Assembly (NCBI GenBank): GCA_964466055.1 | Contig: CAYXLW010000001.1 | Coordinates: forward strand, 186,001-250,000 | From: CAYXLW01 sp964466055 | GTDB taxonomy: Bacteria > Patescibacteriota > Gracilibacteria > GCA-2401425 | Direction of reading: 5' to 3' | DNA: 64,000 nt | Shown: positions 1 through 8,263 of the stretch, one piece after another | Numbering within the stretch: position 1 is the stretch's first letter | Layout: every line of letters starts with the position of its first letter | Notes under the pieces: generated by a model | Told to the model about the DNA's origin: nothing | The model's database searches: none | The model's input: only the letters and a program-made list of their open reading frames with translations | Position numbers and translations under genes: made by a program

Positions 1-794
1 CTATATATGTTCCTATCCTAGCCAAAGAGATATCAATACCTTCAGAGGAAAGTCATATGGGCTTTAAGCGTAATGATAATATTATTATTGAATTTGAAGG
101 AGAGGAAGAAAATGCTATTTTTATCCAATCGATAGAAAAACCTACTTGTAAAAAAGAGGTACTTGAGTCAGTGAAAATTATTAGAAAATGTACGAAAGAA
201 GATGAAGAGGTTATTGTAAATAATATAAAAGAGTCGAAAGATTGTAAGCCAACTGTAGCAAGTGCTGTAAAACAATTAGAACTTGAGTTATCTATATCTT
301 CAATTGATATTTCCTTTAACCAAAAAAAACTTTTAATTATATTCACAGCAGATGCTCGTGTAGATTTTAGGGCACTTGTAAGAATTCTTGCAGGAACATT
401 TAAAAAGAAAATTCACCTTTTACAAATTGGAGCAAGAGATAAAGCTCAGCTTATAAAAGGATATGGTACATGTGGTAGAGAACTGTGTTGTACAAATCAA
501 TTAAAAGATATTCCTAGCGTTACTATGGATGCTCCACGTGAACAAAATATTGCGTTTAAAGGATCAGAAAGTCTTAGTGGTTGCTGTGGGAAATTAAAAT
601 GTTGTCTTAATTATGAAGCTAAACAATACAAAGAATTAAAAATTGGCTTTCCTAAGTTCGGTTCAAAAATAAATATTGAAGATAAAAAGTATGTTATTAT
701 AGGTATGGATATTCTTAATAAAACAATTAAGCTTAAATCAGATTATACCTATATAACCTTATCTCTTGAAGAATTTAATGCAAAGAAAAAATAA
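1..794 (+). CDS. PSP1-domain protein (RicT/YaaT-like), 5' end outside window
   Basis: The reading frame is open from base 3, so the gene starts left of the window; the ATG at 57 lies inside the domain and is unlikely to be the start. Visible residues match the PSP1 family: an N-terminal beta-rich part, then the cysteine motifs GYGTCGRELCC and SGCCGKLKCCLNYE. In Bacillus RicT these cysteines take part in binding iron-sulfur clusters of the RicA/F/T complex, which affects RNase Y and phosphorelay activity. Partner proteins are not visible here, so the role in this organism is inferred only from family. The TPR membrane gene follows 17 bp downstream in the same direction and is probably co-transcribed. 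Family assignment is firm; exact function is not. Confidence 0.85.
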   Translation, partial: IYVPILAKEISIPSEESHMGFKRNDNIIIEFEGEEENAIFIQSIEKPTCKKEVLESVKIIRKCTKEDEEVIVNNIKESKDCKPTVASAVKQLELELSISSIDISFNQKKLLIIFTADARVDFRALVRILAGTFKKKIHLLQIGARDKAQLIKGYGTCGRELCCTNQLKDIPSVTMDAPREQNIAFKGSESLSGCCGKLKCCLNYEAKQYKELKIGFPKFGSKINIEDKKYVIIGMDILNKTIKLKSDYTYITLSLEEFNAKKK

Positions 795-811
795 TTAAGT
801 AATATTTAAAA

Positions 812-1594
812 ATGGTGAAAACATCATATCTTTTATTACTGGCTCTATTTTCTCTAATTCTAATATTAATTATTGTTTGGAATAGAAGAAGAATAATTAA
901 ACAAGCAAAAAAGACTTTTATTAAAAAAACTCTTAAAAAAGAGTCTTCAAAAGAGAATACTGAAGATGGAGATTTAAATAAAAAAGAGTTTGTTAAAAAT
1001 GATAAAAAAGAAGTTGAAGTAAAGTATTCTCTTAATGAAATTAGAAATGCGATTAAGAGGGCAGAAATTCTTTTGGATCATAAAGAGAATGAGGAAGCTG
1101 AAAAAGTTCTTGTTTCTATTCTTGCGGTAGATCCTAAAAATATTGAGGCTCATCTTCTCTTATCTTCTCTTTATTTACATAAAAAACAGTATTCAAGAGC
1201 TGAGGCTTTGTACCGAACTCTTATTGAGTTAGAAAAATTTAAAAATACTTCAAGTCTTTCTAACTTGGCTTTTTCTCTTTTTGAGCAAAATAAAATTGAG
1301 GAATCTATTTATTATTATGAATATGCTTTAAAAAAAGATTCTCAGAATTTTAAGAGATATACTAATCTTGGTCAGGTATTATTTGTTGTAAAGAACTTTG
1401 ATGAGGCTATTAATCTTTTTAAAAAGGCTATTAAGCTTAAGCCTAGGGATACGGAGATTCTTTTTATGCTTGCGGATACTTATAGAGAATCTGGGCAATT
1501 TAAGGAGGCGAGGGAAACTTATAGAAAGATTTTGGATTATGAGCCATATAATGCTGAGGCTAAGGGGGAGATTATTAATCTTAATGGGAAGTGA
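812..1594 (+). CDS. Membrane-anchored TPR-repeat protein
   Basis: The 260-residue product begins with one hydrophobic segment (residues about 5-23) followed by a strongly basic stretch, then a charged linker, then at least four tetratricopeptide repeats from about residue 70 to 255 (for example around AIKLKPRDTEILFMLADTY). It is therefore an N-terminally anchored protein with a cytoplasmic helical scaffold for protein-protein contacts. No catalytic motif is visible. The start ATG has no Shine-Dalgarno sequence, as is usual in this window. It lies 17 bp after the PSP1 gene and probably shares its transcript. Its partner is unknown. Confidence 0.8.
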   Translation: MVKTSYLLLLALFSLILILIIVWNRRRIIKQAKKTFIKKTLKKESSKENTEDGDLNKKEFVKNDKKEVEVKYSLNEIRNAIKRAEILLDHKENEEAEKVLVSILAVDPKNIEAHLLLSSLYLHKKQYSRAEALYRTLIELEKFKNTSSLSNLAFSLFEQNKIEESIYYYEYALKKDSQNFKRYTNLGQVLFVVKNFDEAINLFKKAIKLKPRDTEILFMLADTYRESGQFKEARETYRKILDYEPYNAEAKGEIINLNGK

Positions 1595-1652
1595 AAGAGA
1601 AATATATTTGGATATTTTTGGGATTCCATTCATGAATATGCTGGTTATTTAG

Positions 1653-1835
1653 GATAGATATCATAAAAAAGGAATTAGAACCAATCTTGTAAAATTTTGG
1701 AAAAAAGAAATGAAAAAATATAAGCACAAATTGGTTATGACATTGTCATGGGCTAATGAAGAAGGACAGCACTTTTACAGAAAATTAGGCTACAATGATA
1801 TGGGTGTATTGTTCAAAATTATTAATAAAATCTAG
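1653..1835 (+). pseudogene. GNAT acetyltransferase, C-terminal remnant
   Basis: The 60 codons before the TAG at 1833 translate to the end of a GNAT acetyltransferase: HKKGIRTNLVKFW corresponds to the acetyl-CoA binding loop and ANEEGQHFYRKLGY to the last helix and strand. The same frame is closed by a TAG at 1650-1652 directly before it, and no start or N-terminal half is visible upstream, where the TPR gene ends. The piece is therefore read as a truncated, decayed gene. Family assignment rests on motif recognition. Confidence 0.6.
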
Positions 1836-1989
1836 TATAGAAATTTAGTAGGATTTATAAATTAAAAATTTTAACAATATCTCATTTTAATATATTAATT
1901 TTTGTGGCTTATTTTAGCCATTATTTTGCTATTGCTTTTTTAAAAGAAAAAATGATAATTAATATAATTTATCTCTTAATTTACACACC

Positions 1990-2061
1990 ATGGCTGGAAA
2001 AACCCCTGCTCCAAAAGTAAAGGCAAAACCAAAAGCAAAAAAACCTGCTTCAAAAAAATAG
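1990..2061 (+). CDS. Very small Lys/Ala/Pro-rich basic peptide
   Basis: An ATG opens 23 codons encoding MAGKTPAPKVKAKPKAKKPA followed by SKK. The peptide has 9 lysines, no acidic residue, and resembles histone-H1-like tails and the C-terminal tail of the S20 protein in this same window. A clear intrinsic terminator begins 50 bp after the stop, so the unit looks like a self-contained short transcript. It would be expected to bind nucleic acid, but this is inference from composition. It could also be a fragment of a longer tail; no homologous body is seen upstream. Confidence 0.45.
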   Translation: MAGKTPAPKVKAKPKAKKPASKK

Positions 2062-2110
2062 TAAAATTATTATGTTAGTTTGTTAGTCGAGTTGTAAATT
2101 TTATCAAAAG

Positions 2111-2137
2111 CTCTCCATTAAAATGGGGAGTTTTTTT
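2111..2137 (+). terminator. Intrinsic terminator after the small basic peptide gene
   Basis: CTCTCCAT and ATGGGGAG form an 8-bp stem with one G-U pair and a 4-nt loop, followed by seven T. It sits between the small ORF and dxr on the plus strand. Confidence 0.75.
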
Positions 2138-2264
2138 AAAAGAAAAATTATTGTAGATATCTTTGATTTTCTTTTTACATGGCTTCAGTTTAGTTATAAA
2201 AAAACAAAAATTGTTTATTTGCCAATTTTTTTATAGAATAGAAAAAGTTTAAGTCCCATAAATA

Positions 2265-3323
2265 ATGATCAATATATCAATTCTTGGCTCAACAGGATCA
2301 ATAGGGACACAAACTCTAGACGTTGTTCGTAGATCAAAAGGTAAATATAAAGTTTGTGGACTATCTACAAATGCAAATATCGATCTGCTTGAAAAGCAAA
2401 TTGATGAATTTGAAGTAAAACAAGTTTGCGTTTTTAATGAAGAAAAAGCAGAAGAATTAAGAATTAAAAGAAAAGATATAAAAGTTTTTTCAGGTATTGA
2501 AGGATTAGAAGAAATTGCAATACTTCCAGAAGTAAAAACAGTTGTAGTAGCAGTTGTAGGAAGAATTGGGCTTTCTCCAACATTATTAGCAATAGAAGCA
2601 GGAAAAGATATTGCTTTGGCAAATAAAGAAACTTTAGTGGTTTCTGGAATTGAAGTTATGAAAAAAGCTAAAGAAAAAGGAGTGAAAATACGTCCAATTG
2701 ATTCAGAGCACAGTGCAATTACTCAAGCTCTCAAATCTGGAAAAAGAGAGGAAATAAAAAAAATTTGGCTTACAGCCTCAGGAGGTCCTTTTAGAGATAA
2801 AAATAAATGGCCAATTGAAAAGTTAGAAAAGGTTACAGTTGAGGAGGCATTAAATCATCCCACTTGGAAAATGGGAAATAAAATAACAATTGATTCAGCG
2901 ACACTTGCAAATAAAGGACTTGAATTTATTGAAGCAATGAGGCTTTTCGATTTAAATCCTGATCAAATAGAAGTAGTAATCCATCCTCAGTCTATAATTC
3001 ATTCGGCAGTAGAATTTATAGATGGTTCAATTATTGCTGAAATGGGAAAAACAGATATGAGAAGATGCATTTCTTATGCATTATCAGGAGAAGAAAGGAA
3101 TGATTTATCTTTAGAAAGTTTATCTTTATTTGATTTAAGCCTTACTTTTGAAAAACCAGATAGAGAAAGATTCCCATGTTTGGAATTAGCTGAAAAAGCA
3201 GCAAAAGTTGGAGAAAGAGCTTGTGCTATTTTTAATGATGCTAATGAAATGGCTGTCCAGAAATTTCTGAACAGAGAAATTGGATTTATGGAGATACCAA
3301 AAATTATTAAAGAAAGTATGTAA
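2265..3323 (+). CDS. dxr: 1-deoxy-D-xylulose 5-phosphate reductoisomerase, C-terminally short
   Basis: This enzyme makes 2-C-methyl-D-erythritol 4-phosphate with NADPH in the MEP isoprenoid pathway. The NADPH loop GSTGSIGTQT is at residues 8-17, ALANKETLVVSG near 120, the metal-binding PIDSEHSAI near 147, the flexible loop with HPTWKMGNKITIDSATLANKG near 200 (given here as landmarks), and HPQSIIHS near 242. The protein stops at 352 residues, in the final helical domain just after the ANEMAV motif, where the family usually continues for some 30-45 residues. The stop is TAA and a further TAG follows in frame. A late frameshift or genuine shortening is possible. No other MEP gene is in the window. 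Confidence 0.93.
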   Translation: MINISILGSTGSIGTQTLDVVRRSKGKYKVCGLSTNANIDLLEKQIDEFEVKQVCVFNEEKAEELRIKRKDIKVFSGIEGLEEIAILPEVKTVVVAVVGRIGLSPTLLAIEAGKDIALANKETLVVSGIEVMKKAKEKGVKIRPIDSEHSAITQALKSGKREEIKKIWLTASGGPFRDKNKWPIEKLEKVTVEEALNHPTWKMGNKITIDSATLANKGLEFIEAMRLFDLNPDQIEVVIHPQSIIHSAVEFIDGSIIAEMGKTDMRRCISYALSGEERNDLSLESLSLFDLSLTFEKPDRERFPCLELAEKAAKVGERACAIFNDANEMAVQKFLNREIGFMEIPKIIKESM

Positions 3324-3341
3324 AAATCCAATTAGTAAGGA

Positions 3342-3824
3342 TTATTTCTCTAATTCAATAAATGAAAATTCATATTGTCCATTATTATGGTCAATTTTTT
3401 TAACTACTTTCCAATCTGAATAATCAGGGAAAAAAGTATCAGCTTCAAAATCTCCTTTAACAATAGTTAAATACAATTTATCTGCATATTTCATAGATTG
3501 CTCATAAATCTGACCTCCTCCAATAATAAAAATTTCTTCACTTTCATTTTCTTTGGCAAATTCAATAGCATCACTAACAGATGAAGCAATTACACATCCT
3601 TCAGCTTTATATTTAGAATCTCTTGTAACTAGAATATTTATTCTCTTAGGCAATGGCTTACCAATAGATTCAAATGTTTTTCTTCCCATTATAACAGTAT
3701 GTCCTTTAGTAGTTTCTCTAAAAAACTTCATATCTTCAGGAATATTCCAAAGTAGTTTGTTATTACTTCCAATTGCTCTATTTTCAGCAATTGCGCATAT
3801 AATTGATATTATTGGGAATTTCAT
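3342..3824 (-). CDS. folA: Dihydrofolate reductase
   Basis: The 160-residue product reduces dihydrofolate to tetrahydrofolate with NADPH. It has the family length and the hallmarks: AENRAIGSNNKLLWNIPEDM at residues 13-32, including the Trp and the acidic active-site region; TVIMGRKTFESIG near 44; the IFIIGGGQIYEQ motif near 98; and a C-terminal beta-hairpin. It is convergent with dxr (18 bp between stops) and lies just downstream of a lipoprotein gene on the same strand. No thymidylate synthase is next to it, unlike in many genomes. Confidence 0.95.
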   Translation of the reverse strand: MKFPIISIICAIAENRAIGSNNKLLWNIPEDMKFFRETTKGHTVIMGRKTFESIGKPLPKRINILVTRDSKYKAEGCVIASSVSDAIEFAKENESEEIFIIGGGQIYEQSMKYADKLYLTIVKGDFEADTFFPDYSDWKVVKKIDHNNGQYEFSFIELEK

Positions 3825-3847
3825 AATTACCTAATTTAATTTTTAAT

Positions 3848-4591
3848 CTATTCGGCATTTAAACTAATAGAATTGATGATCCCTTGATGAATATTATTAT
3901 TTTCATTATAAGAGAATACATAAAGAGTATTTTCATTTAGCATAAGTCTGTGAGTATTCAAATAATCTCCATTTTCTTCATATTCAATAAACTCCTTTAT
4001 CTCGTTTTGATTCTCCCAAAATTTATTTTCTGTATATTTTTTATTCTCTAGCCTAAATTCTTCGTAAAAATCAAAAAGTGTTTCATGTTTTTCAAAGGCT
4101 GTATGATAAGTATTTTCTTTGTTAAAAACTTCTATATAAAAATATTCACGCCACACTTTATCAGATTCTAAATATGGTCCAATTGTTTCCATTTCTTCAT
4201 AAAGATTATCTGTAAAGGTACCTCCGTAAGGCTGTATGGCACCCCAGCTTCTTGGTATCTCTATTGTGTAGCCATACATTTTATTTTTGTATCTTTCCAT
4301 TTCTATATTAAATCCTGATCCTTTGTTGCTATCATAAAAAAAAGATTCTCCTATTTTTAAATTATCACTTTTATCAACTATAGTTTTTTCAGAAAGTTGA
4401 TTTTGACATTGGTCTAATTTATTCTCCCATTTATCAATTTCTTTTTGACATTGGCTTTGTTCGCTTTCTATCCAATCACGACAGATTTCTTTATTGTTAT
4501 CAGAAATTTTTATATTTTCAGAAGATCCTTTTTGACATCCTGTTAGTGTAATACTTAAGACTAACATTATGATAATTGATGCTTTATTCAT
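3848..4591 (-). CDS. Lipoprotein of unknown function
   Basis: The ATG at 4591 gives a normal lipoprotein signal, MNKASIIIMLVLSITLTGC, with the lipobox cysteine at residue 19; an in-frame TTG at 4609 would add six residues and is less likely. After the lipidation site there is a charged, probably coiled-coil segment with several cysteines (CRDWIESEQSQCQKEIDKW), followed by a globular domain of about 150 residues containing YTIEIPRSWGAIQP. That motif resembles the PsbP/'MOG1-like' type of small secreted domains, but only weakly. I do not recognise the family. It is anchored to the outer face of the cytoplasmic membrane, which fits the lgt gene at 14.8 kb. Confidence 0.7.
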   Translation of the reverse strand: MNKASIIIMLVLSITLTGCQKGSSENIKISDNNKEICRDWIESEQSQCQKEIDKWENKLDQCQNQLSEKTIVDKSDNLKIGESFFYDSNKGSGFNIEMERYKNKMYGYTIEIPRSWGAIQPYGGTFTDNLYEEMETIGPYLESDKVWREYFYIEVFNKENTYHTAFEKHETLFDFYEEFRLENKKYTENKFWENQNEIKEFIEYEENGDYLNTHRLMLNENTLYVFSYNENNNIHQGIINSISLNAE

Positions 4592-4729
4592 AAACTTTGA
4601 ATTATTCAATTTTAATAAAAAGGTAAATACTGTTCCAGTATATCAACTATATAAAAATTGTCATCGTATCTTGGATTTTCTATTTCCTATCTTTATACTT
4701 TTAATATTTTTTGATACATTTCTTATACA

Positions 4730-7234
4730 ATGATTATAAAACTAGATTCCCCATTAAAAAAGGCAATAAATACAACAAAAGCTCACTTAGAAGCTTTGGA
4801 GTTAATGGGAATAAAAACTGTTAGAGATCTGCTTTTATATTTTCCTAGAACATATGAAATTCATAATGAGTCAGGAACAATTTCTGATATTAGAACCGAT
4901 TTAGTAAACACAATTGAAGCAAAAGTTTTAGAAACAACTTCACATCTAAGTAAAAGTACAAGACGTTGGATTTATAAGGCAATTCTTGAAGATAGGCATG
5001 GAAACAACTTTGAAGCAGTATGGTTCAATAAACCATACCAATTAAATTCCATAAGAGAAGGGGAATGGAGAAAATTTATTGGGAAAATCAAATTTGATTT
5101 TGGGAAATATTCATTTCAATCACCAAAAATCGAATATCTTTCAGAAAATCTACAATCCAGACAACTTGTTCCAGTTTATCCTCAAACAGAGAAAATCACA
5201 TCTTCTTGGTTATTAGGGAAAATATCATCTCTTTTAGATATGACTAAAGATTTTGAAGAAATTTTACCAAAATCTATTTTAGATGAAGAGCATCTCATAA
5301 AAAGATCTGAAGCAATTAAGAATATTCATCTTCCAGATAACGAGGAAATATTAAAAAAATCTAGAGAGCGTTTAGCATTTGAAGAGCTCTTTAGTATTCA
5401 ATTAGACTCACTAAAACGTAAAAAAGAGTTTCAAGAAAATGCAACTGAATATGACATTGTTGTTCCAATGGATGTTGATTTAGTTAAGCAATTTTTCTCT
5501 TCACTTCCTTTTACTCCAACAGGTGCACAGAAAATATCAATTTTTGAAATACTAAAGGATATGGAAAAAGGGATCCCAATGTCCAGATTACTTGAAGGAG
5601 ATGTAGGTTCTGGAAAAACTCTTGTTGCAGCAACAGTTTCTCTTTGTGCGATTAAAGCAGGGTTTCAGGTAGCTATAATGGCGCCAACCGAAGTTTTAGC
5701 AAGACAGCATTTTAGAAGTTTTTCGGAGATGTTTGATGTTTTCCCCAGCTCCTCTGACGTATTGCCCTCACCCCTAGCCCCTCTCCCTGAGGGAGAGGGG
5801 AAAGAAAAATCCTTTTCTCCTAAATATGTTATTGAACTTGCAAGAGAACTCCGAAAAAAACAAACACCAACTGAAGAAATTCTTTGGCAAATATTACGTG
5901 ATAGACAATTTTATAATTTAAAATTTAGAAGGCAACATCCTATTGGAAGATATGTTGCTGACTTTTATTGTGAAGAGTGTAGACTAGTTATTGAGATTGA
6001 TGGAGAAATTCATAAAAAGAAGGATCAAAAAGAATATGATGAAATTAGAGATGAAATTATAAAAGCTCATGATATTAATATTTTTAGGATAAAGAATGAG
6101 GAGTTTGAGGATATTGAAAAAGCTTTGGAGAAGATAGGAAGTATGCTAAAGCCTTCATCTCCAATCTCTGTACAAAAAGCCCTCACCCCAACCCCTCTCC
6201 CAAGTGGAGAGGGGCTTAATAAATCCCCCCTATCCCTAAGGGAGAGGGGGTTAGGGGGTGAGGGAATAAAAGTCGGACTTCTTCTTGGTTCTCAAAAAAG
6301 AAAAGAAAAACAAGAAAATCTACTCGGAATTTTAAATGGAGATATTAATATTGTTGTTGGTACTCATGCGCTTATTCAAGAAAGCGTTGAATTTAAAAAA
6401 CTAGGACTTGCAATAGTAGATGAACAACATCGATTTGGTGTAGAGCAAAGAAAAAAACTCACTTCTCATGGATCACCTCATTTTCTTTCTATGACGGCAA
6501 CTCCAATCCCTCGTACTCTTGCATTAGTTGCTTATGGAGATCAGGACTTATCTGTTTTAAACGAAATGCCTCCAGGAAGACAAGAAATTATTACTAAAGT
6601 AGTAAATCAACAAGGTAGAAAAGAAATCAACTATTTTATTGATGATCAAATTGAAAAAGGGAGACAAGTTTATGTTATTTGTCCATTAATTGAAGAATCT
6701 AAATCTGAAGTAATGGCAGAAGTAAAATCTGTTACTGAAGAATATGAAAGATTAAAAGAAATTTTTCCTAAAAGGGAAATTTCTTATCTACATGGGAAAT
6801 TAAAAGCTAATGAAAAAGATGAAATATTTACAAAATTTAAAAAAGGAGAAACAGATATTCTCGTATCAACTTCTGTTATTGAAGTAGGAGTTGATGTGCC
6901 AAATGCAACTATTATGCTTATTGAAGGAGCAGAAAGATTTGGACTTTCACAGCTTCATCAATTTCGTGGACGAGTTGGAAGAGGAAAACATCAATCATAT
7001 TGTTTTTTATTTACTGCAAAAAAGTCTAACGAAGATTCACAGAGACTACGAGCAATGGAAAAATATTCAGACGGATTTCATTTAGCAGAAATTGATATGA
7101 AACTTCGTGGTCCTGGAGAAGTTTATGGGGTTAAACAGTCTGGTATTCCTGATTTAAAAATGTCGCAATTGACAGATCAAAAATTTGTTTATAGAGTTAG
7201 GGAGGCTACGGAAAGGTTTATGAGAAATTGTTGA
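4730..7234 (+). CDS. recG: ATP-dependent DNA helicase RecG with in-frame DUF559 insertion
   Basis: RecG remodels stalled forks and Holliday junctions. Domains in order: N-terminal wedge/OB region (about residues 1-230), helicase motif I EGDVGSGKT near 288, motif Ia APTEVLARQHF near 320, then a foreign segment (about 337-512), then VGLLLGSQKRKEK, DEQHRFGVEQR near 563, motif III SMTATPIPRT, and the C-terminal helicase part with QFRGRVGRG. Without the insertion the length is about 660, slightly short of the usual 680-700; the C-terminal TRCF-like end is trimmed. The insertion keeps the frame, contains a DUF559 (vsr/restriction-like) nuclease-type fold, and falls between motifs Ia and II, so the helicase may remain functional with a surface-exposed extra domain. 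See the separate entry for the inserted element. Confidence 0.9.
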   Translation: MIIKLDSPLKKAINTTKAHLEALELMGIKTVRDLLLYFPRTYEIHNESGTISDIRTDLVNTIEAKVLETTSHLSKSTRRWIYKAILEDRHGNNFEAVWFNKPYQLNSIREGEWRKFIGKIKFDFGKYSFQSPKIEYLSENLQSRQLVPVYPQTEKITSSWLLGKISSLLDMTKDFEEILPKSILDEEHLIKRSEAIKNIHLPDNEEILKKSRERLAFEELFSIQLDSLKRKKEFQENATEYDIVVPMDVDLVKQFFSSLPFTPTGAQKISIFEILKDMEKGIPMSRLLEGDVGSGKTLVAATVSLCAIKAGFQVAIMAPTEVLARQHFRSFSEMFDVFPSSSDVLPSPLAPLPEGEGKEKSFSPKYVIELARELRKKQTPTEEILWQILRDRQFYNLKFRRQHPIGRYVADFYCEECRLVIEIDGEIHKKKDQKEYDEIRDEIIKAHDINIFRIKNEEFEDIEKALEKIGSMLKPSSPISVQKALTPTPLPSGEGLNKSPLSLRERGLGGEGIKVGLLLGSQKRKEKQENLLGILNGDINIVVGTHALIQESVEFKKLGLAIVDEQHRFGVEQRKKLTSHGSPHFLSMTATPIPRTLALVAYGDQDLSVLNEMPPGRQEIITKVVNQQGRKEINYFIDDQIEKGRQVYVICPLIEESKSEVMAEVKSVTEEYERLKEIFPKREISYLHGKLKANEKDEIFTKFKKGETDILVSTSVIEVGVDVPNATIMLIEGAERFGLSQLHQFRGRVGRGKHQSYCFLFTAKKSNEDSQRLRAMEKYSDGFHLAEIDMKLRGPGEVYGVKQSGIPDLKMSQLTDQKFVYRVREATERFMRNC
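5765..6264 (+). mobile_element. DUF559-encoding cassette bounded by palindromic repeats, inside recG
   Basis: The segment starts with a GC-rich palindromic repeat at 5765-5800 (core CCCTCTCCCTGAGGGAGAGG) and ends with an inverted relative at 6227-6264 that closes in GGTGAGGG; a third, directly repeated copy lies at 6180-6214. Between them the recG frame encodes about 110 residues of the DUF559 family (ARELRKKQTPTEEILWQILR, FKFRRQ-like LKFRRQHPIG, YVADFYCEECRLVIEIDGEIH), a restriction-endonuclease-like fold. DUF559 genes flanked by such CCCTCACCC-type repeats are known as scattered small elements in many bacteria. Here the element is open in frame through both repeats, so host and cargo are one polypeptide. 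No transposase is present. Confidence 0.75.
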
Positions 7235-7365
7235 CGGTGTCTAAACTATTATTAGATGCTTAATGCTTAAAGCTGAGAGCTGAGACAAACTCATTTTCCA
7301 AGTTGTAATTCTATATTCTCTAAAATCTAATGCTCTATTTGACTATTTCACTAATTATCTAAACC

Positions 7366-7785
7366 ATGACAAAAAAGTCTAATGAAAGTAATCTTTTTCA
7401 GATTGTATTTTCGAGTGTTAAAGTAGGAATAAAATACTTATGGAATTATGTAGTATTATTAATTTCTGTTGTTTGGAAAGTAATAGTTGAAATTATTAAG
7501 AGGTCAATTGATTTATTGAGTATAATTTTGAATTTTTTAATAAAGTTATTTCATGTCATGCGAAAGTTTTTAAAGTTAGTATTTTTTGTTGTTTTTGGGT
7601 TAGCAGGTTCAATATCTGTATTAATTATTGCATTAGGACTTTTTATTTTTTTAATCTCAAAATCATTTGGATTAAGTGAAAGTGGAGAATTTCAAAAGTT
7701 TCGTGAAAGATTTTTACAAGTAGGTTTTATAGAAAGTTATGAGTGGATTGATGAAGTTGAAAAAGATTCTAAAGAAAAAATTTAA
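7366..7785 (+). CDS. Small membrane protein of unknown function
   Basis: The 139-residue product has a hydrophobic, amphipathic N-terminal half (about residues 20-65, with repeated aromatic and beta-branched residues) and one strong transmembrane segment at about 74-96 (VFGLAGSISVLIIALGLFIF), ending in a charged, probably cytoplasmic tail with three Glu/Asp clusters. I recognise no family. It stands alone between recG and the next small gene with over 100 bp on each side, and has no Shine-Dalgarno sequence. Confidence 0.55.
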   Translation: MTKKSNESNLFQIVFSSVKVGIKYLWNYVVLLISVVWKVIVEIIKRSIDLLSIILNFLIKLFHVMRKFLKLVFFVVFGLAGSISVLIIALGLFIFLISKSFGLSESGEFQKFRERFLQVGFIESYEWIDEVEKDSKEKI

Positions 7786-7906
7786 TAAAAAAGATTAAAT
7801 AACTGCTTTAATTAGCTATATTTAGTGATTATCAGTATGTTTACATATTGACATTTATATTTTTTTAAATATACTTTTTTTGATTATTATTCAATAATAA
7901 ATTGAC

Positions 7907-8263
7907 ATGAGTAAGGAAAAAATTGATAACCTTCACGAGCGAGCAAGTGAAATTGGTAATAATGTTTGGAGATTGAATCAGCTTCTCCATGAAGAAAAAG
8001 CTAAAGAACTTACCACTATATCAAGTGATCTTAGAGGAGAAATTGAAGTACTTATAGATAATGCACTATCAAAAATCCCTGAAATAAAAGAATTTTTATC
8101 TGGTATAAAAAATATCTTTGACACAAGCAAAGAGAATCTTTCTCCAGAGCAATGTATTCAAGAAATTACTGCACAATTATATAAAAAATTACAAACAGTA
8201 TGTAAACATTGTGAGAGTTATAATGAAAATTTATTGCTGAAAGAATTAGATGTGAAACTCTAA
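7907..8263 (+). CDS. Small helical protein of unknown function
   Basis: The 118-residue product is charged and predicted mostly alpha-helical by its heptad-like spacing (for example LHERASEIGNNVWRLNQLLH). There is no signal peptide or membrane segment. Two cysteines near the end (VCKHCESYN) form a CxxC pair, but no second pair exists for a zinc ribbon. Its last four bases overlap the end of the convergent DUF3048 lipoprotein gene. The family is unknown to me. Confidence 0.55.
   Translation: MSKEKIDNLHERASEIGNNVWRLNQLLHEEKAKELTTISSDLRGEIEVLIDNALSKIPEIKEFLSGIKNIFDTSKENLSPEQCIQEITAQLYKKLQTVCKHCESYNENLLLKELDVKL

Noticed and set aside
44..53. GAGGAAAGTC, the conserved start of bacterial RNase P RNA
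   Set aside because: It lies inside the open frame of the PSP1 gene, and no other RNase P conserved segment follows; a chance match.
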